This document shows positions 1-15,200 of a stretch of DNA of 64,000 nt, in pieces; positions within the stretch are counted from its first letter, which is position 1, and the number at the start of each line of letters is the position of its first letter. The DNA comes from Panax quinquefolius. Lineage: Eukaryota; Streptophyta; Magnoliopsida; Apiales; Araliaceae. The stretch lies in assembly GCA_020205615.1 (NCBI GenBank), contig CM035152.1, positions 117,588,043-117,652,042 of the forward strand, given 5' to 3'. A program made the translations under genes and the position numbers. The notes beneath the pieces are model-generated. The model saw nothing but the letters and a program-made list of their open reading frames with translations, made no database searches and was not told the origin of the DNA.

Positions 1-643
1 AAAATGAGTAAGTGGGGGTCCATGTAATGAACCAAATTTATAATAAATACTTCATAAAAACCGTCTATTTATCACAAATCACTTGATTTCACTAAACACA
101 TTTTTATTAACATTTATTCATCATTAATATTATAACTCGCAATATTAATAACCAGATCATTCTCAGGAAAGAGGGGGCTTTCCGATAAGGACTTCTCCTT
201 ATTGACGCGCAGTTAGATGACCTAACCCCTTTCCTTGACAGAACTTTCTAGACATTGTCAATAATACAAATAACCAAAGATATTGTACAATACCGAGTGT
301 TATTGTGCAACCACGCATATTATTGTACTTATATTACCTAGTATTTCAATAGTTTAACGCTAAAAGTCTTGTCATTATTTTTATAAAAAGGTTATTTTTG
401 TCGCTTTATAAATCCAACAGTAATTCTGTTGTGGGGTCCACCAATGATTGTGTCGTCGTATGAATATTCCCTGATAAAACGAATATTCCCCGACTAAAAG
501 AATATTTTATGATAACTTGTTTACTTTGCAAAATTTTTAAATATTACCCACAACTATAACATTATATCAAATTCACACCTTATTATTCAAAATAACATTT
601 AGAGAAAATTAATTTTTTATTCATAAAAAGTTGGGGTCTTACA
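1..643 (-). mobile_element. Partial gypsy-type LTR, family B (cut by window edge)
   Basis: From about 130 to 643 this matches, in the same orientation, the right end of the complete solo LTR at 51494-55676. Shared blocks include aaagagggggctttcc, the segment around ttgtggggtccac, and acccacaactataacat. The end ggggtcttaca at 643 aligns with gggatctaaca at 55676. The rest lies outside the window, so a full element and a solo LTR cannot be told apart. Confidence 0.8.
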
Positions 644-1778
644 ACAAGTATTTGATTAAGTTGGATTGCGACCAGCGTGGAAGTGTATGTGATAAAATAT
701 AATAAATTAAAATGGAACCCTTCTTTATTCATACTTATCGCATGTATGCACATACGTTGCAATCATAATTCGACTGAAAACTTTTGCAAAATATAACATG
801 ACTCAAAAGTATTATATTTGTTTTAAAATATAAGATTAATATTGACTTTTTAAAGTCAAATTGATATATTCTCAAATTCAAAAGTGTTGAATCTTTTTAT
901 ACAATAAAATATGAAAATTATAAACTACTTAAAGAGAGCTAGTAAATGCAAGATTTATTATTTTATAAAATAAAAAAATCACATCAATTTTGAATTTTAA
1001 AATGTATCATATTAGATTTAAATAGTCAAACTAGATTTTATATTTTAAAATGAAGTGAATATATTATTAACATCGTAAAATATATTGACACCTCCTCTAA
1101 ATAATCATAATAACACTCACATTTACTCTTATTTTTTAAGTAATGTTTTAGTACCCACCGCAAATTTTAGGGTTGACTAAATAGATAAAATTATATATTT
1201 ACCCTTGTATGTTATCAAATTTTAATTCCTGAATAATATATATATGTTTAATCATCCTTTTTAATACAATACATTTTAATTATAGTTTTATTTGTAATTA
1301 AGACTATCTCATTCAAATAATTTAATTTAATTAACACATATTTTTGGATAAGTGATACAAATATTAATAATTTAAATTAGATTATTAATGGAGGTTTTCT
1401 AATTAAAGTGATTGAGTATGTTGATATTTTAGTTTTTGGTGTTTAACAAAATTAATATTTGAATTCTTAGTTTCATATTATGATTTTTATATGTTAAATT
1501 TTCTTGAGTATATGTCAAAATTTACAATGTTTATGATTGTAATTACATTTTTAGTTTGATTGGTGTTGTTTTTATTATAATTTTGAATAAAAGAAAATAT
1601 AATAATATTTATTACTACCTCTATCTTATTAAAAAAAAAAATTAATGTATTTTTTCTTTTTTGAATAATAACATGTGTCATTTTTATTGTAAATAATTAT
1701 GCTTAAGAGTGAATTATGTTTAATTTAATATTTTAGAAAATAATTAATATAATTTTAAATACCTTTTTATATGAATAA
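644..1778. other. AT-rich intergenic DNA
   Basis: No coding sequence, RNA gene or recognisable repeat end. The one longer ORF on the minus strand (1487-1681) is low-complexity Ile/Asn/Lys coding and not credible. Confidence 0.6.
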
Positions 1779-4700
1779 TGTAATACCCCTAAATCTGGGT
1801 ACTTCATTCCCACGTGATTTGGTGTTCACTGTCCAAGCATTCATTTCTAACTACCCAAATATAATAAAATTTAAACAATAAATCTTCCCATTGAAGGGTT
1901 ACATAATTACATCCAATAAAATCTGAGGTCATCTAACCTTAAAATATTCATCAAATACAGAAAATTAATAATTACATCACATAATTTAATCAAGTCTGAA
2001 AACATAAATCTCAAGTAAACTAACAAGTCTTCAACACTTGTTCATCTTTCATTTCCCTTTGCTAGTGGTTGGCTCATCAACCTTCTCAATTTTAGCTGCA
2101 ATGGTTATATATATGCAAGAGTGAGCAAAACAAATGCTCACTTGAAAGGACATAATAATTGGTAATGAATAATCTTAACTGAATTTAATAACATTTTATA
2201 GTATCGATAATCAAGGACTGATATTGAAATTCATCTGAGGGTCACAAGACCATGAACTATGTCCCATGTTATAAGTATTTCTACTTGAACCTTTAACAGT
2301 CCTTAGACTATATGGACCTTCTTTCTCGTACTTAGGGAGATCAGCCCTTCGTACCATGCATTGTGCACAAACATCTTAACGCTTTCGCGTAAACAATCCC
2401 CTATAATAGGGTTGTTCATCTCAATTTAACATACGAGTTCGCACCAAAGGAAGTTTGGTTTGGATGAGTTTCAAGGGTAATTTAGAGTTCAACGTTCATC
2501 AACTAAGGATTAGTTGAATCAAAAATTTAATGACAACGTAAAAGTTCAACACAACGTAAGATAAAGTAGTTATGAACCATTAATGAATATTGTAAAGCAA
2601 CAAGCTCATGCTTTAAGAATATAGTTCAAAGCATTGAATTGAAAAGGTATCATAAACCTTGCTCGAACATAATGGTAAGCTAAGGTTACAATTCTCAACA
2701 AGGAAACAAGATTAAAAACTTTTCTCAACAGATTTCAAGAACTTGCTCAATGTAAAGAAGTAAGATTTAGGAACTTGCATAATTGTAATCAAGATAGGGT
2801 AAGGAAACTTACATAAAATAAGTAAGGAAGAATAAGCTCAAATAGAGATTATGGTTCGGAAACTTGCCTTGCGTGTAAGCTAAACAATATAACTTGATTC
2901 TCAATATTTTATACACATGTCATCATGACATAATTAGTTACTATATAATCTCAGAACATAATTAAATATCTATTTCATGTATGACTTGTAGTCTTAGGTT
3001 TAACCACGTGGTTAAGCCACACTTCTAATTTTATTAACACTAATTTCATTTATCACATAACTTGTTAATTGACAATCTTCATATTTGATATTATAACAAC
3101 ACTTCAACATGATTAATCACATTTTATAATCATAAGATTATGCTACATTAACATTTACAGGGTTGTATACTAAAAATCACATTTCTAGGCCAAACTGCCA
3201 ACTGGCACTGCAGCGCTCCAGTTTGTATGGAGGATCGGCCTTCACAAATATACTGATCCATGTTGTCGCCGCTACCAACATAGGCCTTGAACTAGTGTTG
3301 TCGGCGTTGTCAGCCGAAAATGCAACTGCGTGAATGAGGCTGTTCGGTCAAGGGCACTGCAGGTGCCTCAAGACGCGATTCAGCCGTTCGATTCGTGAAG
3401 AACACATAATAAAGTCAAATAGGCCTAAAAATTCTTTTCTAACAACAAATTTAGCACATATAAAATACATAAATTTTACAAAAATATAATTTAATGTTTC
3501 TAACATGTTTCTATCCATATAAACAACATAAGCATCAAAATTACAACATTTAAATTCACTGTTTTTAATATTTCTTCATTTTTTTTGACATTTATAGCGA
3601 AATTAATCACTATGAATTCATTTTTTAACCAAAACAGTTAGTTTAAATTACTTTGTTTTCGTTTCTTCATGTATTTTTACAATCAATAGTCAATTTACAC
3701 TTTATACTATGAATTGAGTATCAATTTTGACTCTAAAATAAGCCATATCAAATATATATCAGTTTGTATTTTCTGTAAACATAATTTCTTCACTATATTA
3801 TACTTTCATGGATTAAACTACTCTAAATCATATATAAACCTCACAAAAACAGTTTATGTTTACTAATTAACATGTTTAACCCATACTTCAACTAATTGTT
3901 CATGAAACTTAACACAAAGAACTTTTGAAATAAAACAAAACTAAACTTTAAAAATTAAAATTATACCTTCAATTTACTTGTTTAACCAACAAGGATGATT
4001 AGCTAGCTTCTTTGATTTCTCAAACTCCTTCCTTCAAACTCACAGACTTCTCACTTTCTCTCAAGCTCTTCTTTCTTTCTCTGTTTTTCTTCTTTTCTCT
4101 CTCTATACTATACGTAACTTATAAAACTGACATATACATATAATATATATTATTACGTAATATAAAAATTGACAAAACATATAATACCCCTTCTTAATTC
4201 TTTGTCAGTTATTTTTTTTTAAATTCGAAAGCCACAAAGGCTTGTTTGGCAAAAACTAAATTAAAGTTAAAGACTTAAAATCCTTAAGCCTTGTTTAGCA
4301 AACTGAATTAAAACTCTTTTAATTTATTTTAATAACTCATTTATTATATAGCTTATTGTCACACTTTATTTAATTAAAATCCCATATTCAAATTTAATTA
4401 AATTAAAACTAACAACTTATTACATTAACATACCACATTACCAAATTACCACAAAATTATAATTTTATTTAATAAATTAATACATCACTTTTACTTACTA
4501 AATTAAATTAAAATGACCTTTTAATAATTTATTTAATCATAATCAACTCTCTAATTTAATCATTACATGAAATTAGAATATTATCACATAATAACTAATT
4601 CATCACTCTTTTGATTAAATTAACTTGAAAGATACAAAATTATAGAATATCAACTTAATTAACATATTATACTTAATTAAGTTAATTCCCAACAACTCAT

Positions 4701-4828
4701 GAATTATTTATTTAATTAATAAATAATCAAATTAAACAAATATTTATTTAACAATAAACACATCAACTAAAATATTTATTTAATTCAATAAATATTTGAA
4801 TTATATGTAAAAATTCTGAATTGTTACA
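1779..4828 (-). mobile_element. Gypsy LTR, family A, 3' LTR remnant
   Basis: The ends are tgtaatacccc on the left and gttaca on the right, giving TG...CA. The 3050-bp block is a diverged reverse complement of the plus-strand 5' LTR at 58752-61511; both contain the same order of landmarks (for example cccctaaatctgggt, tcgtacttagggagatcag, and a GC-rich island). Directly to the right, in minus sense, is a polypurine tract, aaggagggaagga, so this was the 3' LTR of a minus-strand element. Only about 45 bp of internal sequence (4829-4873) survives. Confidence 0.85.
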
Positions 4829-4873
4829 TCCTTCCCTCCTTACAAGGATTTTGTCCCGTAATCACAACTCAAA

Positions 4874-5779
4874 CAATTCATTTGTTACAAATAATAAGAT
4901 TCATTATGTAATAATAAGTTTATTTTACGTAAATTTTAATACTTGGAAAAAATAATTATAATGTTTTTACGTTAATTTGTACTTTTATGTTTATTAAGAT
5001 TTTACTTTTAAATATAAAAATATATATTTGAATGCATATTATGTAAATTTTAATCTTTAAAAATTTAATTAGCAAAAATTATACAACTTTATTTTCTTGA
5101 TAAAATAAATATTTATTATTTATTGCACAAATTCATTATTTATTTAATTAGATCAAGTTAAGTAAAAATTATAACATCTAAATTTATATTTAGTAGATAT
5201 ATTAAACGTTATAACTTGAATGGTATATATTAGACATTATATTAAAAATATTTTTAATATTAATTGGTCAACCAACCACACTAAAAGTAGTGAATATTAT
5301 ATATTATAAACTAAAAGATACTGATCCTTACATAGAAAAACTAGAGGCGAGTGTTATCACGCTCTATTAACATATATACATTACAAAATCTATTAAACTT
5401 TTTATGATTAAACATATTATATTTTAATAATATTAGTAGACTGAGATTAGGTAATTAGTCTTTCATATTAAATTATTTTATAAACCTATATTATCATAGT
5501 AAGAATATAATCCGACTTTAGCTCAAATAATTATATTTATACTTTAATGATAATAGCATATTAAAATTAGGTAAAATGAGTTATATAAATTTAGTTCTAT
5601 ATTCATCTATAATTCTATATTTATATCTATATAGAATTATATTTTATTTATTTATTTATTATTTTTTAATTCAAAAAAGAAAAACGAAAAAATAAAAACT
5701 ATTAAATGGTCCAACATAGACCAACAACAACACTGTTGCCTAGAATTTTGATAGACTAGCCAATCTACATGCGGCAAGA
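4874..5779. other. AT-rich intergenic DNA
   Basis: No gene or element end could be recognised. Composition is strongly AT-biased with runs such as tttatttatttattattt near 5640-5665. Confidence 0.55.
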
Positions 5780-6190
5780 GACCATGATTCTCACTAGTAT
5801 TTCTTGAATCTTGTAAGAAAATATTTGTTAGCTATACTATTATAACTCCAGAAGGATAAAATTTCAAATAATGCAATATTACAGACTAATATCTGTCCAC
5901 TCCTTAACAAATTATTGAGATGCAATTTTTCATATTACATTGCTCTTGAAACCCTAATACTTGCTTAGGGAGCAAAATAGAACAATAAATTACCAATAAT
6001 CATGTGTCACCGCTCTCTTGAAAGTGTGAATAAAAATCTCAGCCAAATCCAGGAAACAGGGCATGTCCTCTGGTCAGCGAAATGATCTAACAGAAGCCAG
6101 ATTGAAGATACAATATACGGATAAACTTTCCATGATAATTTGTTCTAGAACAAGCATATTTCCTCAAAAGTGAAGTGATCTGTAGCTTCC
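5780..6190 (-). other. Probable 3' UTR and downstream flank of eIF2B epsilon
   Basis: Non-coding sequence of more balanced composition than the AT-rich DNA to its left, so the 3' UTR probably lies here. I see no clear AATAAA on the minus strand close to the stop codon, so the poly(A) site is not placed. Confidence 0.35.
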
Positions 6191-6223
6191 TTAGTCTTCC
6201 TCTTCAGATGCCTCATTCAGCCA
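6191..6223 (-). CDS. EIF2B5: eIF2B epsilon exon 15 (residues 715-724 and stop)
   Basis: Ten codons, [10 protein letters not shown], then TAA. This completes the second acidic-aromatic box that contacts eIF2. Acceptor tgggcag. The micro-exon is too short for ordinary ORF calling but is needed to finish the domain. Confidence 0.92.
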   Translation of the reverse strand, partial: WLNEASEEED

Positions 6224-9200
6224 CTGCCCAAAATTTATATACAAATGAGTTTTTGCCTACTAAATGATAAGATCTCCGAGAAACAAAGGAGCCATGCAGG
6301 TAAAGCGACACAAATACACATGTATAAGGCAAGCCTTAAATGTAAACTTGTTGTGTCTGTGTGTGTGTGTGTGTGTAGGTTAATTTTGGCACCAAGTATA
6401 TTTGGTTGTTGCATATGCTTTTATTAAATGAAGAATTAAATTGATGTGTTCATGCTTGTGGAAATAAATGAAGAGTTGCCACGTATTTCACTCAATTTTC
6501 AAGGTAGAAGAATAAATAAATCTATAACACTTTCTAAATAACATTGAATACCAGTGAGATATTTAATTATTTATCTGCTTGCAAACATGAACCTAGGCTT
6601 ATCAAACAACGTGACAAGTCATAAATAGATAATCAAAAATGGCTTGTCAATCATTAGTTCAATAGGAGTTGGGAAGTATTACACTTACAAGTTTTTATAA
6701 TGTTGCGGTAAAGACGAAGTATGAAAATAATGAGCTGAATTGCTTACTTGGATGAATTTTTCTGATTTCTTGACAAAAACTTTATCTGCTTCATCTGCCT
6801 CTTCTTTCTCAGAAGCCCAGTTGAGAATAGCCTCTTCTTGTATGACATCTTTGTCATAGAGAAGATGCAAAATCTGCAAAGAAAAAGAATAAGACCTGTT
6901 TTGAAATTCAACTTTCTCATTGTGAATACCTACACATACATCTCTAATTTTTATGAGAAAACAAGAACACAACTTGTTAGGAATATAATCCTAACAACAA
7001 AAGACGTGGGCCATTTTTATGGTAACCAGACACTTAATTCTTGTGTGATCAATTATGACAATATATAAACTACAATATCCTCGTTCCTGCATTTGTTTCC
7101 GGTATATAATCTCTATATTCTGAAGCCATCAGTACTGTCACCTCAAATTCCCACCAAAACAAATACACTACATCTCATAACCAATACAACTTTCTCTATA
7201 TAATTCAGTATATTTATATATGAATATATAAATATAGATGTATTTAGAAGCATAACTCAAAACATATTTTTAGTTCAAGGTGAGTTCATTTATGATTGGT
7301 TGGTGGGGAGGGAGGAAGAATTAAGGAGGAAAGCATAATCTAATTGTGTTTTGGGCCTAAGATGTGCGCGCTATTTTAGGGTTGGTGCGGAAGGAGGACA
7401 AATATATGACAAAGAATTATCTGGGAGGGATAACGGATATATTAGCGTCGGCGAGGTTGTGAAGTGAGGGTTGAGTGAGATAAGGGGGGAGGACTAGGGG
7501 GTGAGAGAGGGAGGAAGGGAGATGGAGAGAAGGGGGGAGCAAGGGCGTAGCTACACACGGGTTACGGTGGGCTACAACCCACCCCAAATTAAAAATTAGC
7601 CCAGTAAGCCCACCCCAAATTTAAATACTTAGTAGTTAGCCCATATGTTGTTCTAGTTCATTTATATTTTTATCAAATATAAACTATTTCTTTTTATTAA
7701 GTACTTCAGTTAATAATTGGGCTTGCTTTTATAGAGAATTAGGTCAACATTTCCTCTTCTTTTTTTTTTACCCGTTGCCTTTCTAAAGCGGCTGCTCTTC
7801 TCTCTTCAATGACCAGGTACGAATTGATTGATGGCCTTAAGTGAAATTGATTAATTTGATTTGAATTCAATAAGATATCATGATTCATTGATTCCCATTG
7901 CTAGTTGAATTGGGATTATATATCAATATATGGCCATATGGGTCTCAGGGTCTGTACGTTTGTGATTTGTGAATTTTTGTTATACTATATGATTTACTTG
8001 TATGCTATAATACATGGTTGATTGAAAATTAACAATGATTAGGTACTCAAAACATGTCTGATCATGATCGACAAGCCAAGAAAGCAAAAAATTTTAGTAC
8101 ATGGTACAAGAAAAAAGATTCAGCCCAGCGTATTGAACGAAATAGACCAAATAGCAGTGCACTTCTTGCATCTGATAAGCATCAACATGTTCCTTCTCCT
8201 ATACTCCAGCCTAGAGAGTTTGTTCCACTTTGGACGATCACGAACTTGCATCGAGAATCGACAGAGAGTCTTCTCTATAGTTGAATCAAGTCAATCAACA
8301 ATACCAGAGACTAGAGAGAATGTCCCTACTTTTGATTCAACATCTAGAGAATTTATTCCTACTCCGCCAAAGATGCAATGTTAACAATCTGATGGTCGAT
8401 GAAAGCAACGATGTTATATCTGAGACTCTTGAAAATACAAATTTTGATGTTGGTGATTTAGAAAGAGATGCGGGGAAACGAAAGCAAATATATGAATATC
8501 CTATTAATCAGCGTGACCGAATTCGACGTGCTTATATAAACTTGTGGCCATATCATTATAAACTTTTTGAGTATCCAAGAGTTTGGTCAGAAACCAGTAT
8601 CGTCGGTTCAATTATTCTTAGTTCAAAGATTGGTCATGGTTAGAGTATTCACCTCTTAAGAATAAAGTATTTTACTTCCCCTGCTTTCTTTTTGCAAAGG
8701 GTCCAAAAGTTAATCCTGCACTAACTACCGATGGATTTAATGACTGGAAAAGAGTTCGAGATGGAAAGAATTGTGTATTTTTAAATCACATTAGAGGTCC
8801 ATGCTCATTACATAATAGTTGTGAGAAATGCGTTGCGGATTTGATGAAAGCACCTCAACGTATGTAGTATATAATTACGAACCGGCAAAAAGCGAGAGAT
8901 GAGATTTTGAAGAACCGGCTAAGACTCAAGACAACCATTGAATCTGTTCGTTATCTTGCATATCAAGGGTGTGCTTTTCGGGTCATGACGAGTCTTTAGA
9001 TTCCAAAAACCGCAGCAATTGTGTTGAACTTATAAAGCATACAACAAAGTTTAGTCCGGAAGTTGCTAAAGTTGTTTTAGGAAATGCCCCAAAAAATGTT
9101 ACATACACCTCACCCACAATCCCACAATCCAGAAGGAGATTTTGAATATTCTAACAAAGTGAGAATGCACATTCGAGGAGAAGTTGGGGATTCTGGCTTT

Positions 9201-12200
9201 TGTATTCTTGTTGATGAAGCACAAGACTCAGCTCATAAAGAGCAAATGGCTATTATTTTGAGATTTGTCGACAAAGAGGGTTTTCTAAGAGAACGGTTTT
9301 TGATATTGTGATGGTAGAAGACACTACTACCGAGACACTTCATCAAGAGATATCTAAAGTTCTTCTCCATCATAATTTGCGAGTTGAAAGACAAAGAGGT
9401 CAGGGGTATGATGGTGCTAGTAATATGAGAGGTGAATGGAATGGGTTATAGACATTATTTATGAAGGATTGCTCATATGCATATTATGTACACTGTTTCG
9501 CCCATCAGTTACACTTGATCTTGGTTGCAGCTTCAAAAAAAGTTGATCCTATTTGCAAATTCTTTTCTTCCTTGAGTTCTATTGTCAATATCATTTGCGC
9601 TTCTCCAAAACGTTATACTGAATTTCATGTTGCAGCAAAAATCTCAAGATATTTTGAATGCTATGAATCTGGTAGAAATTACAGTGAATTCTCTTCAGAA
9701 ATTAAGAGAAGACGGTTGGGAAGATTTTTTTGAAAAAGTGATGTATTTTTGCAGAAAGCATGATATAGATATTCCTGACATGGACGGTCAATTCAGTATG
9801 AGTTCACGTCGCCGTAATTGTCAACAAAGAAACATAACTGAGCAACATTATCGTGTTGACCTATTTTATGGTACAATAGATTTCGAGTTGGTGGAATTGA
9901 AGGGCAAGTTCAGTGAAAGAACAAAGGAACTTCTTATTCTTAGCTCATCTTTGGACCCTGCAGATGGTTTTAAGGCATTTAACATTGATAATATTTGCAA
10001 ACTTGTAGAGAAGTTTTATCCTCAAGATTTCTCTAAACAAGAGTTGCATCGCTTGAGAAGCGAGCTGACAATTTATGAGTTTGATGTACCTCATGATGAT
10101 GTGCTCAAGAATGTTACTACTCTTGCTGAGTTATGCCAAGGATTATTTAAAACAAAAAAATCAACGACATATCAAATGATTGATCGGTTAATTCGTCTTG
10201 TTTTGACTTTGCCAGTTTCCACAACTACAGAGAGATCATTTTCAGCTATGAAACGTATCAAAACAATGTTGTGCAACAAGATGGAGAATGACTTCTTAGC
10301 TGATAACATGATTGTCCACATTGAAAAGGAGTTGACTGAGAACTATGATGTAGACTCAATAATTACATAATTTGCTTCTATTCAAGAGCGAAGAGTGCAA
10401 TTTGACTTGGTATGTTATTATGTCTTGGACGTACGTTCCTTATCAAAATTTTATTAATGTTATAGTGAATTAGTGATGATTTTGTTTATTATTCAATTAG
10501 CTACGTGATTTTATAACATATACAGTTATCTTAATATATGGTTTAATTTAAAAAGAAAATGTATGTAATGAACGTTCACGAAAAAAAAATTCTAGCTCAC
10601 CCCAAATCATAATCCTAGGCTCCTAGCTCCACCCTTTGGGGAGAGGGAGAGAGAGGAAAAGGAGGAAGGGAAGAAGGGACAAGAGGGATGTAAACAGAGG
10701 GTCAGGGAAAGAAGCAGAAAAAGAGGAGAGAGGATATTGATTTTGTTAGAAGATTATTCTAGAATCATGAGTCTATTAGAGTATGCTCGGTGCCCACACA
10801 TACTTGGCCCCTACTCAACTAGTAGCCTAAATATAAGGCTTTAGTATTCTTTGTAATAACATAATAACATATTTAATACATCTATTTTATCTCTAACATG
10901 GTATCATCTCTAACAGATTTATTATGTCATAGTATATTGACGTACTTGGTTTGTACTTACAAATACATTGTATCCTTATTCCCAGTAAAGTCGATGAACT
11001 TTTAGAAACATAAAAGCTAGGAACTCAAGAATCACATTTGTATCTGAAAAGTAGCCAATAGCCACGGTCATTTTTGGCCCATCATGAGTCTTATGACCAT
11101 GGTCAGTGCCCTTTATTTTACTTTATTAATAGTTCCAACTTTCCAAGTAGTTTTACATATGCAGGATGCTTCTTGAAACAAACTTTTTTTGTCATGGAGA
11201 ACTGAGTAAATAGCAAATGAACTATTATGATATGATAGTTGCATCACTAGGTTAAATGAGGACATCCAGCACAATTCATCCAATCAATCATAAATACTCT
11301 AGTGGGAATACCTCTACAAATGATGGGGCGTACTCTTTAGCATATTCCAAGCACATTTCTTCAAATTTCATTATTACTTCAATCTGCAATGATCCAAGAA
11401 GAATTTAACAAACAGTCAGTAATGATATCAATTACATTGATCTCATACCCCATCAGAATAATAAACATTACTAAGGACATTAATTATTGACTCATTCAAT
11501 TAACAAATCATAGGTCACAGTGGTGTGCAATCAAAGTAAATCCTTACATTCACTCGATCAAATTTATTTATTTTTTGAGTAGGTAACAAATAAAAACTAA
11601 GTTATACTTGTGCAAGAACCAACAATATTGTGTAGCATATGTAAGAAATTCCTGCCTATTTTCCTATTAAGCATAGCATAAACAACTAAGTTCAGATGAA
11701 ACTTTGATTGGTTAATGCATGGCTCACTTGGCATATAAAGTAATAAAACCTTGATTAATAGATAGCCTCTCATTATTTATCTAAGCACTAGTGCTGAATG
11801 AATTAATACACCAACGGCTACAACCAGTAACAAAAACTAAATTTAACTAGAAACAATGTCTATCAAAGCGTCGCCTAGGCGTCCAAACAGTCGGCCACTA
11901 GCAAGGCGAGGACACACCTTAATGAAAGATTCAAAAGCAAGCACTTTGGCCTCTAAGTCGTCACCTTTGGTCACCTAGGCAATGGCTTGGACAACTTCCT
12001 TTCAAGTTGTACGCCAAAGAGAGGAATTAATGAGATGGAGAAGGAAGATGTTGGGGTTTATTTCTAGAGCATTAACCTGGGCTTCTTCTTGTTGCTGGTG
12101 CCATACTGCCATTGATGACACTTTCAAGATCTTTAGGTGAGGTTGACTTACAAGAATTAGGGTTCTAGTAATCCTATGTTAGCATCTAATAACACTAACT

Positions 12201-15200
12201 TTAATCAGTGCTGATTATTATTTGCAGTTTGCTAGCTCTATGTTAAAGCCTGAGGCTTAGGTCAACGCCAATTCCTTGCAATGAAGAAGCAAATCCTAGT
12301 GAGTGGATTAATGGATCCCTTGCGAGGGGGACATAAACACAACCTTTTTACACTTGTCGCTCCTTATATCATCCACACCCCTTGTTTATCATTAATTGAT
12401 ATCTGCCCGGAGTGACAAATTTGCTCAATCAGCTTTTAATTTGGATAAATTTGTACACTCAACTGTAACCAGCATCAAATTTACCATCATCGAAATAGCC
12501 CTCATTAATATTATCTTCATCACCACAGATCCTTCCAACACCATTAGTGTCCTTCACATATAAGCCTCCTCTCACCCTGAACCCTTAAAATTACTATTAT
12601 TTTGCCAATGACTTCCCAATCCTCACACCGTCGCGCAATTTAACTTAAGGTCCATAGTACGTAGAAAGTTGCCTACTCAATTAAGCATTAGATGATTTAG
12701 TAAAACCTGAAGACTTATTTGCTGAGTTTGTAAAGTTTAATAATTTTTGTAAGCCTAAAACATATTTCACACTTTGTTCACACTTCATAGTTTCTTGAAG
12801 GAACATGTGTGTGTGTGTGTGTGTGTAGGTATAAAGCAAGCTCCACTTATTATTATGGAGGAAATCAGAGTCACTGACTTCATCAGTCAATCTTCCCATT
12901 TGTTTTGCAAAATCTTTTTAGCTTACACGCATGAGTAGAAATTTAAATCAATAATTATTTTTGAAAAGAGATTCATAAAAGTGTACAAGGCTGCGTAGAT
13001 TTTATTAAATTGAATTTGCTATATGACCACTTAAATTACATGAATAAGCAAATAATGAAAAAGTTTGACATTTACCGACCTCCTCATCTATGCTTGACAG
13101 GTAATACTTTAGAACCTTTTGCCATTTGGTCACAACACTGCCGACATTTTTAACCAGTTCACCTGCAAGAAGGCATTATATTACAAATGCACAAATAGTA
13201 TCTAGAAAGCATTATATTATAACTTATTCAATAACCAAATGGTATGGAACATACCAAGTGGCACCAAATCTTTTTTTCTAGGAAACAGCCACAACAATAG
13301 ACAACAAATGCACAACATAAATCCCACACCCTAAAAAATTACAAATAAAGAATAGACTAGAAATATATGAGAGGGGATAAAAGAACCAAGGCATACAAAG
13401 TATTCTGCCCTATGGTGGTTTTTGACACAACACACGTCATTTAAGGAATTTGTTGTTTTTTTTAAGTCCTACCAACTGTATGCAATCCCACAGTTGGGAA
13501 ACACTATGAAGAGAAGTACCAAGGGGCAGGCAGTTAGCTCCGGTTAAAAGAAGTGATATGTCCATAACTATAGTGCATAACCACATGGATAAGCTCACAC
13601 TAACCCATGAATATGTATGGTGAGAAGGGATAAGGCAACACAATTAAAATTTTAAAAAGAAGCCAATAACTGAATTACTGTGAGAAACGGAAGCTGTACA
13701 TTATGGTTTGTATTGATATTAACAATAACAGCCGAGCTGCCAGGTTCTTCAACCTAGGTTGGGCAAAAGTTCATAAATCCTTCTAATAGAATATAATATA
13801 CAAACTATGTCATCAGCACAATCTTTTGCTCTAAGGTCACTTAGGTTGAGTATAATGTCATAAAACTACTCCCTGTAGGATTTATGTTTAAGGACTTAAC
13901 GGCAATCAAGAAAAAAAAAAGGACTGCCCATCCCTCAGTTACATGCAAACTGGAGTTGGAAAAACAAAAGAAAAATTAGTGTTCAAATTGCAAAATAACA
14001 CAAAATCAAAAACAAATTACAATAGCTTATAGAACATATGAAAAGAAAGAAAACCTAGCATAAGTAAACAACTTACTAGCTGAACCATGTTGAATATCTA
14101 AAGACAATTTCATCATCGAATAAAACAATGCACCAGCACAATCTACTGTAGTCATATTGTATGTCAACCTGATGCAAGAAAGAGGGAGACAAAAATATTA
14201 TAAAATATGTATGAGCAACTGATTTCAAAAAATACATAGAATAGCGTAATATACTATTACATTGAAAACAATGGATAAATATTTTTATATATACGCCCCC
14301 CATACACACAAAAATAAGGAATCAACAAAATAAAATGTAATTCAGAAAGCAACTTTCAAAGGAGAAAAATCTACAGAGATCAAGATATCAATATATAAAA
14401 ATTTGTTAATACAACTTTAAGATAAATGGCCTAACAATGAACTTATCAATCCAGATATTGTTAGCTTATAAATTTATAAATAATATTGGCTTAAATATGA
14501 TGATTTACTACCCTAAACTATAGGCCATATTCACTTGGTGATTCACCTTTCAATTTTGTCAATTAGATGATTAAACTATTAATTTTTTCCACTTGATCAA
14601 TTTAAGTTTTTACGTCATAAATTGATGGCGTGGTAGCTGAGTTATTAAACAAACTAATGCCTATATGTAATTAAAAATATTATTTTAATTATATTTTCTA
14701 AACATCAAGGATAAATATGTCATCAAACCAAATAATAATAAATAATTAGTTTTAATTAATAAAAAAAAAAGCAAACTGAGTTATTAATAAAAAAAACTGA
14801 GTTATTATTTTAATTATAATAAAATAATAATTATATTATTTATATAATAATAAAAAGCGCAGCATTTAATTATTAAAAAAAAAAAAACATAGTTTATATT
14901 ATTATATAAATAATATAATAATTATTTTATTAAAAATTATTATTTTATTAAAAAATGCGTTTATTTTTTATTTTAATAAAAATAATTATTTTTAATAATA
15001 ATAAAAATAAAAGCATTTTTTTATTAAAAAATAACTATATTTATTATTATTTGGTTTTATATATTTATCCTTGATGTTTAGAAAATATAATTAAAATAAT
15101 ATTTTTAATTACACATAGGCATTAGTTTTATTATATTTCACGCCATCAATTTATGACGTGGCAATTTAAATTGGACCGAAGTGGAAAAAATTAATAGTTT

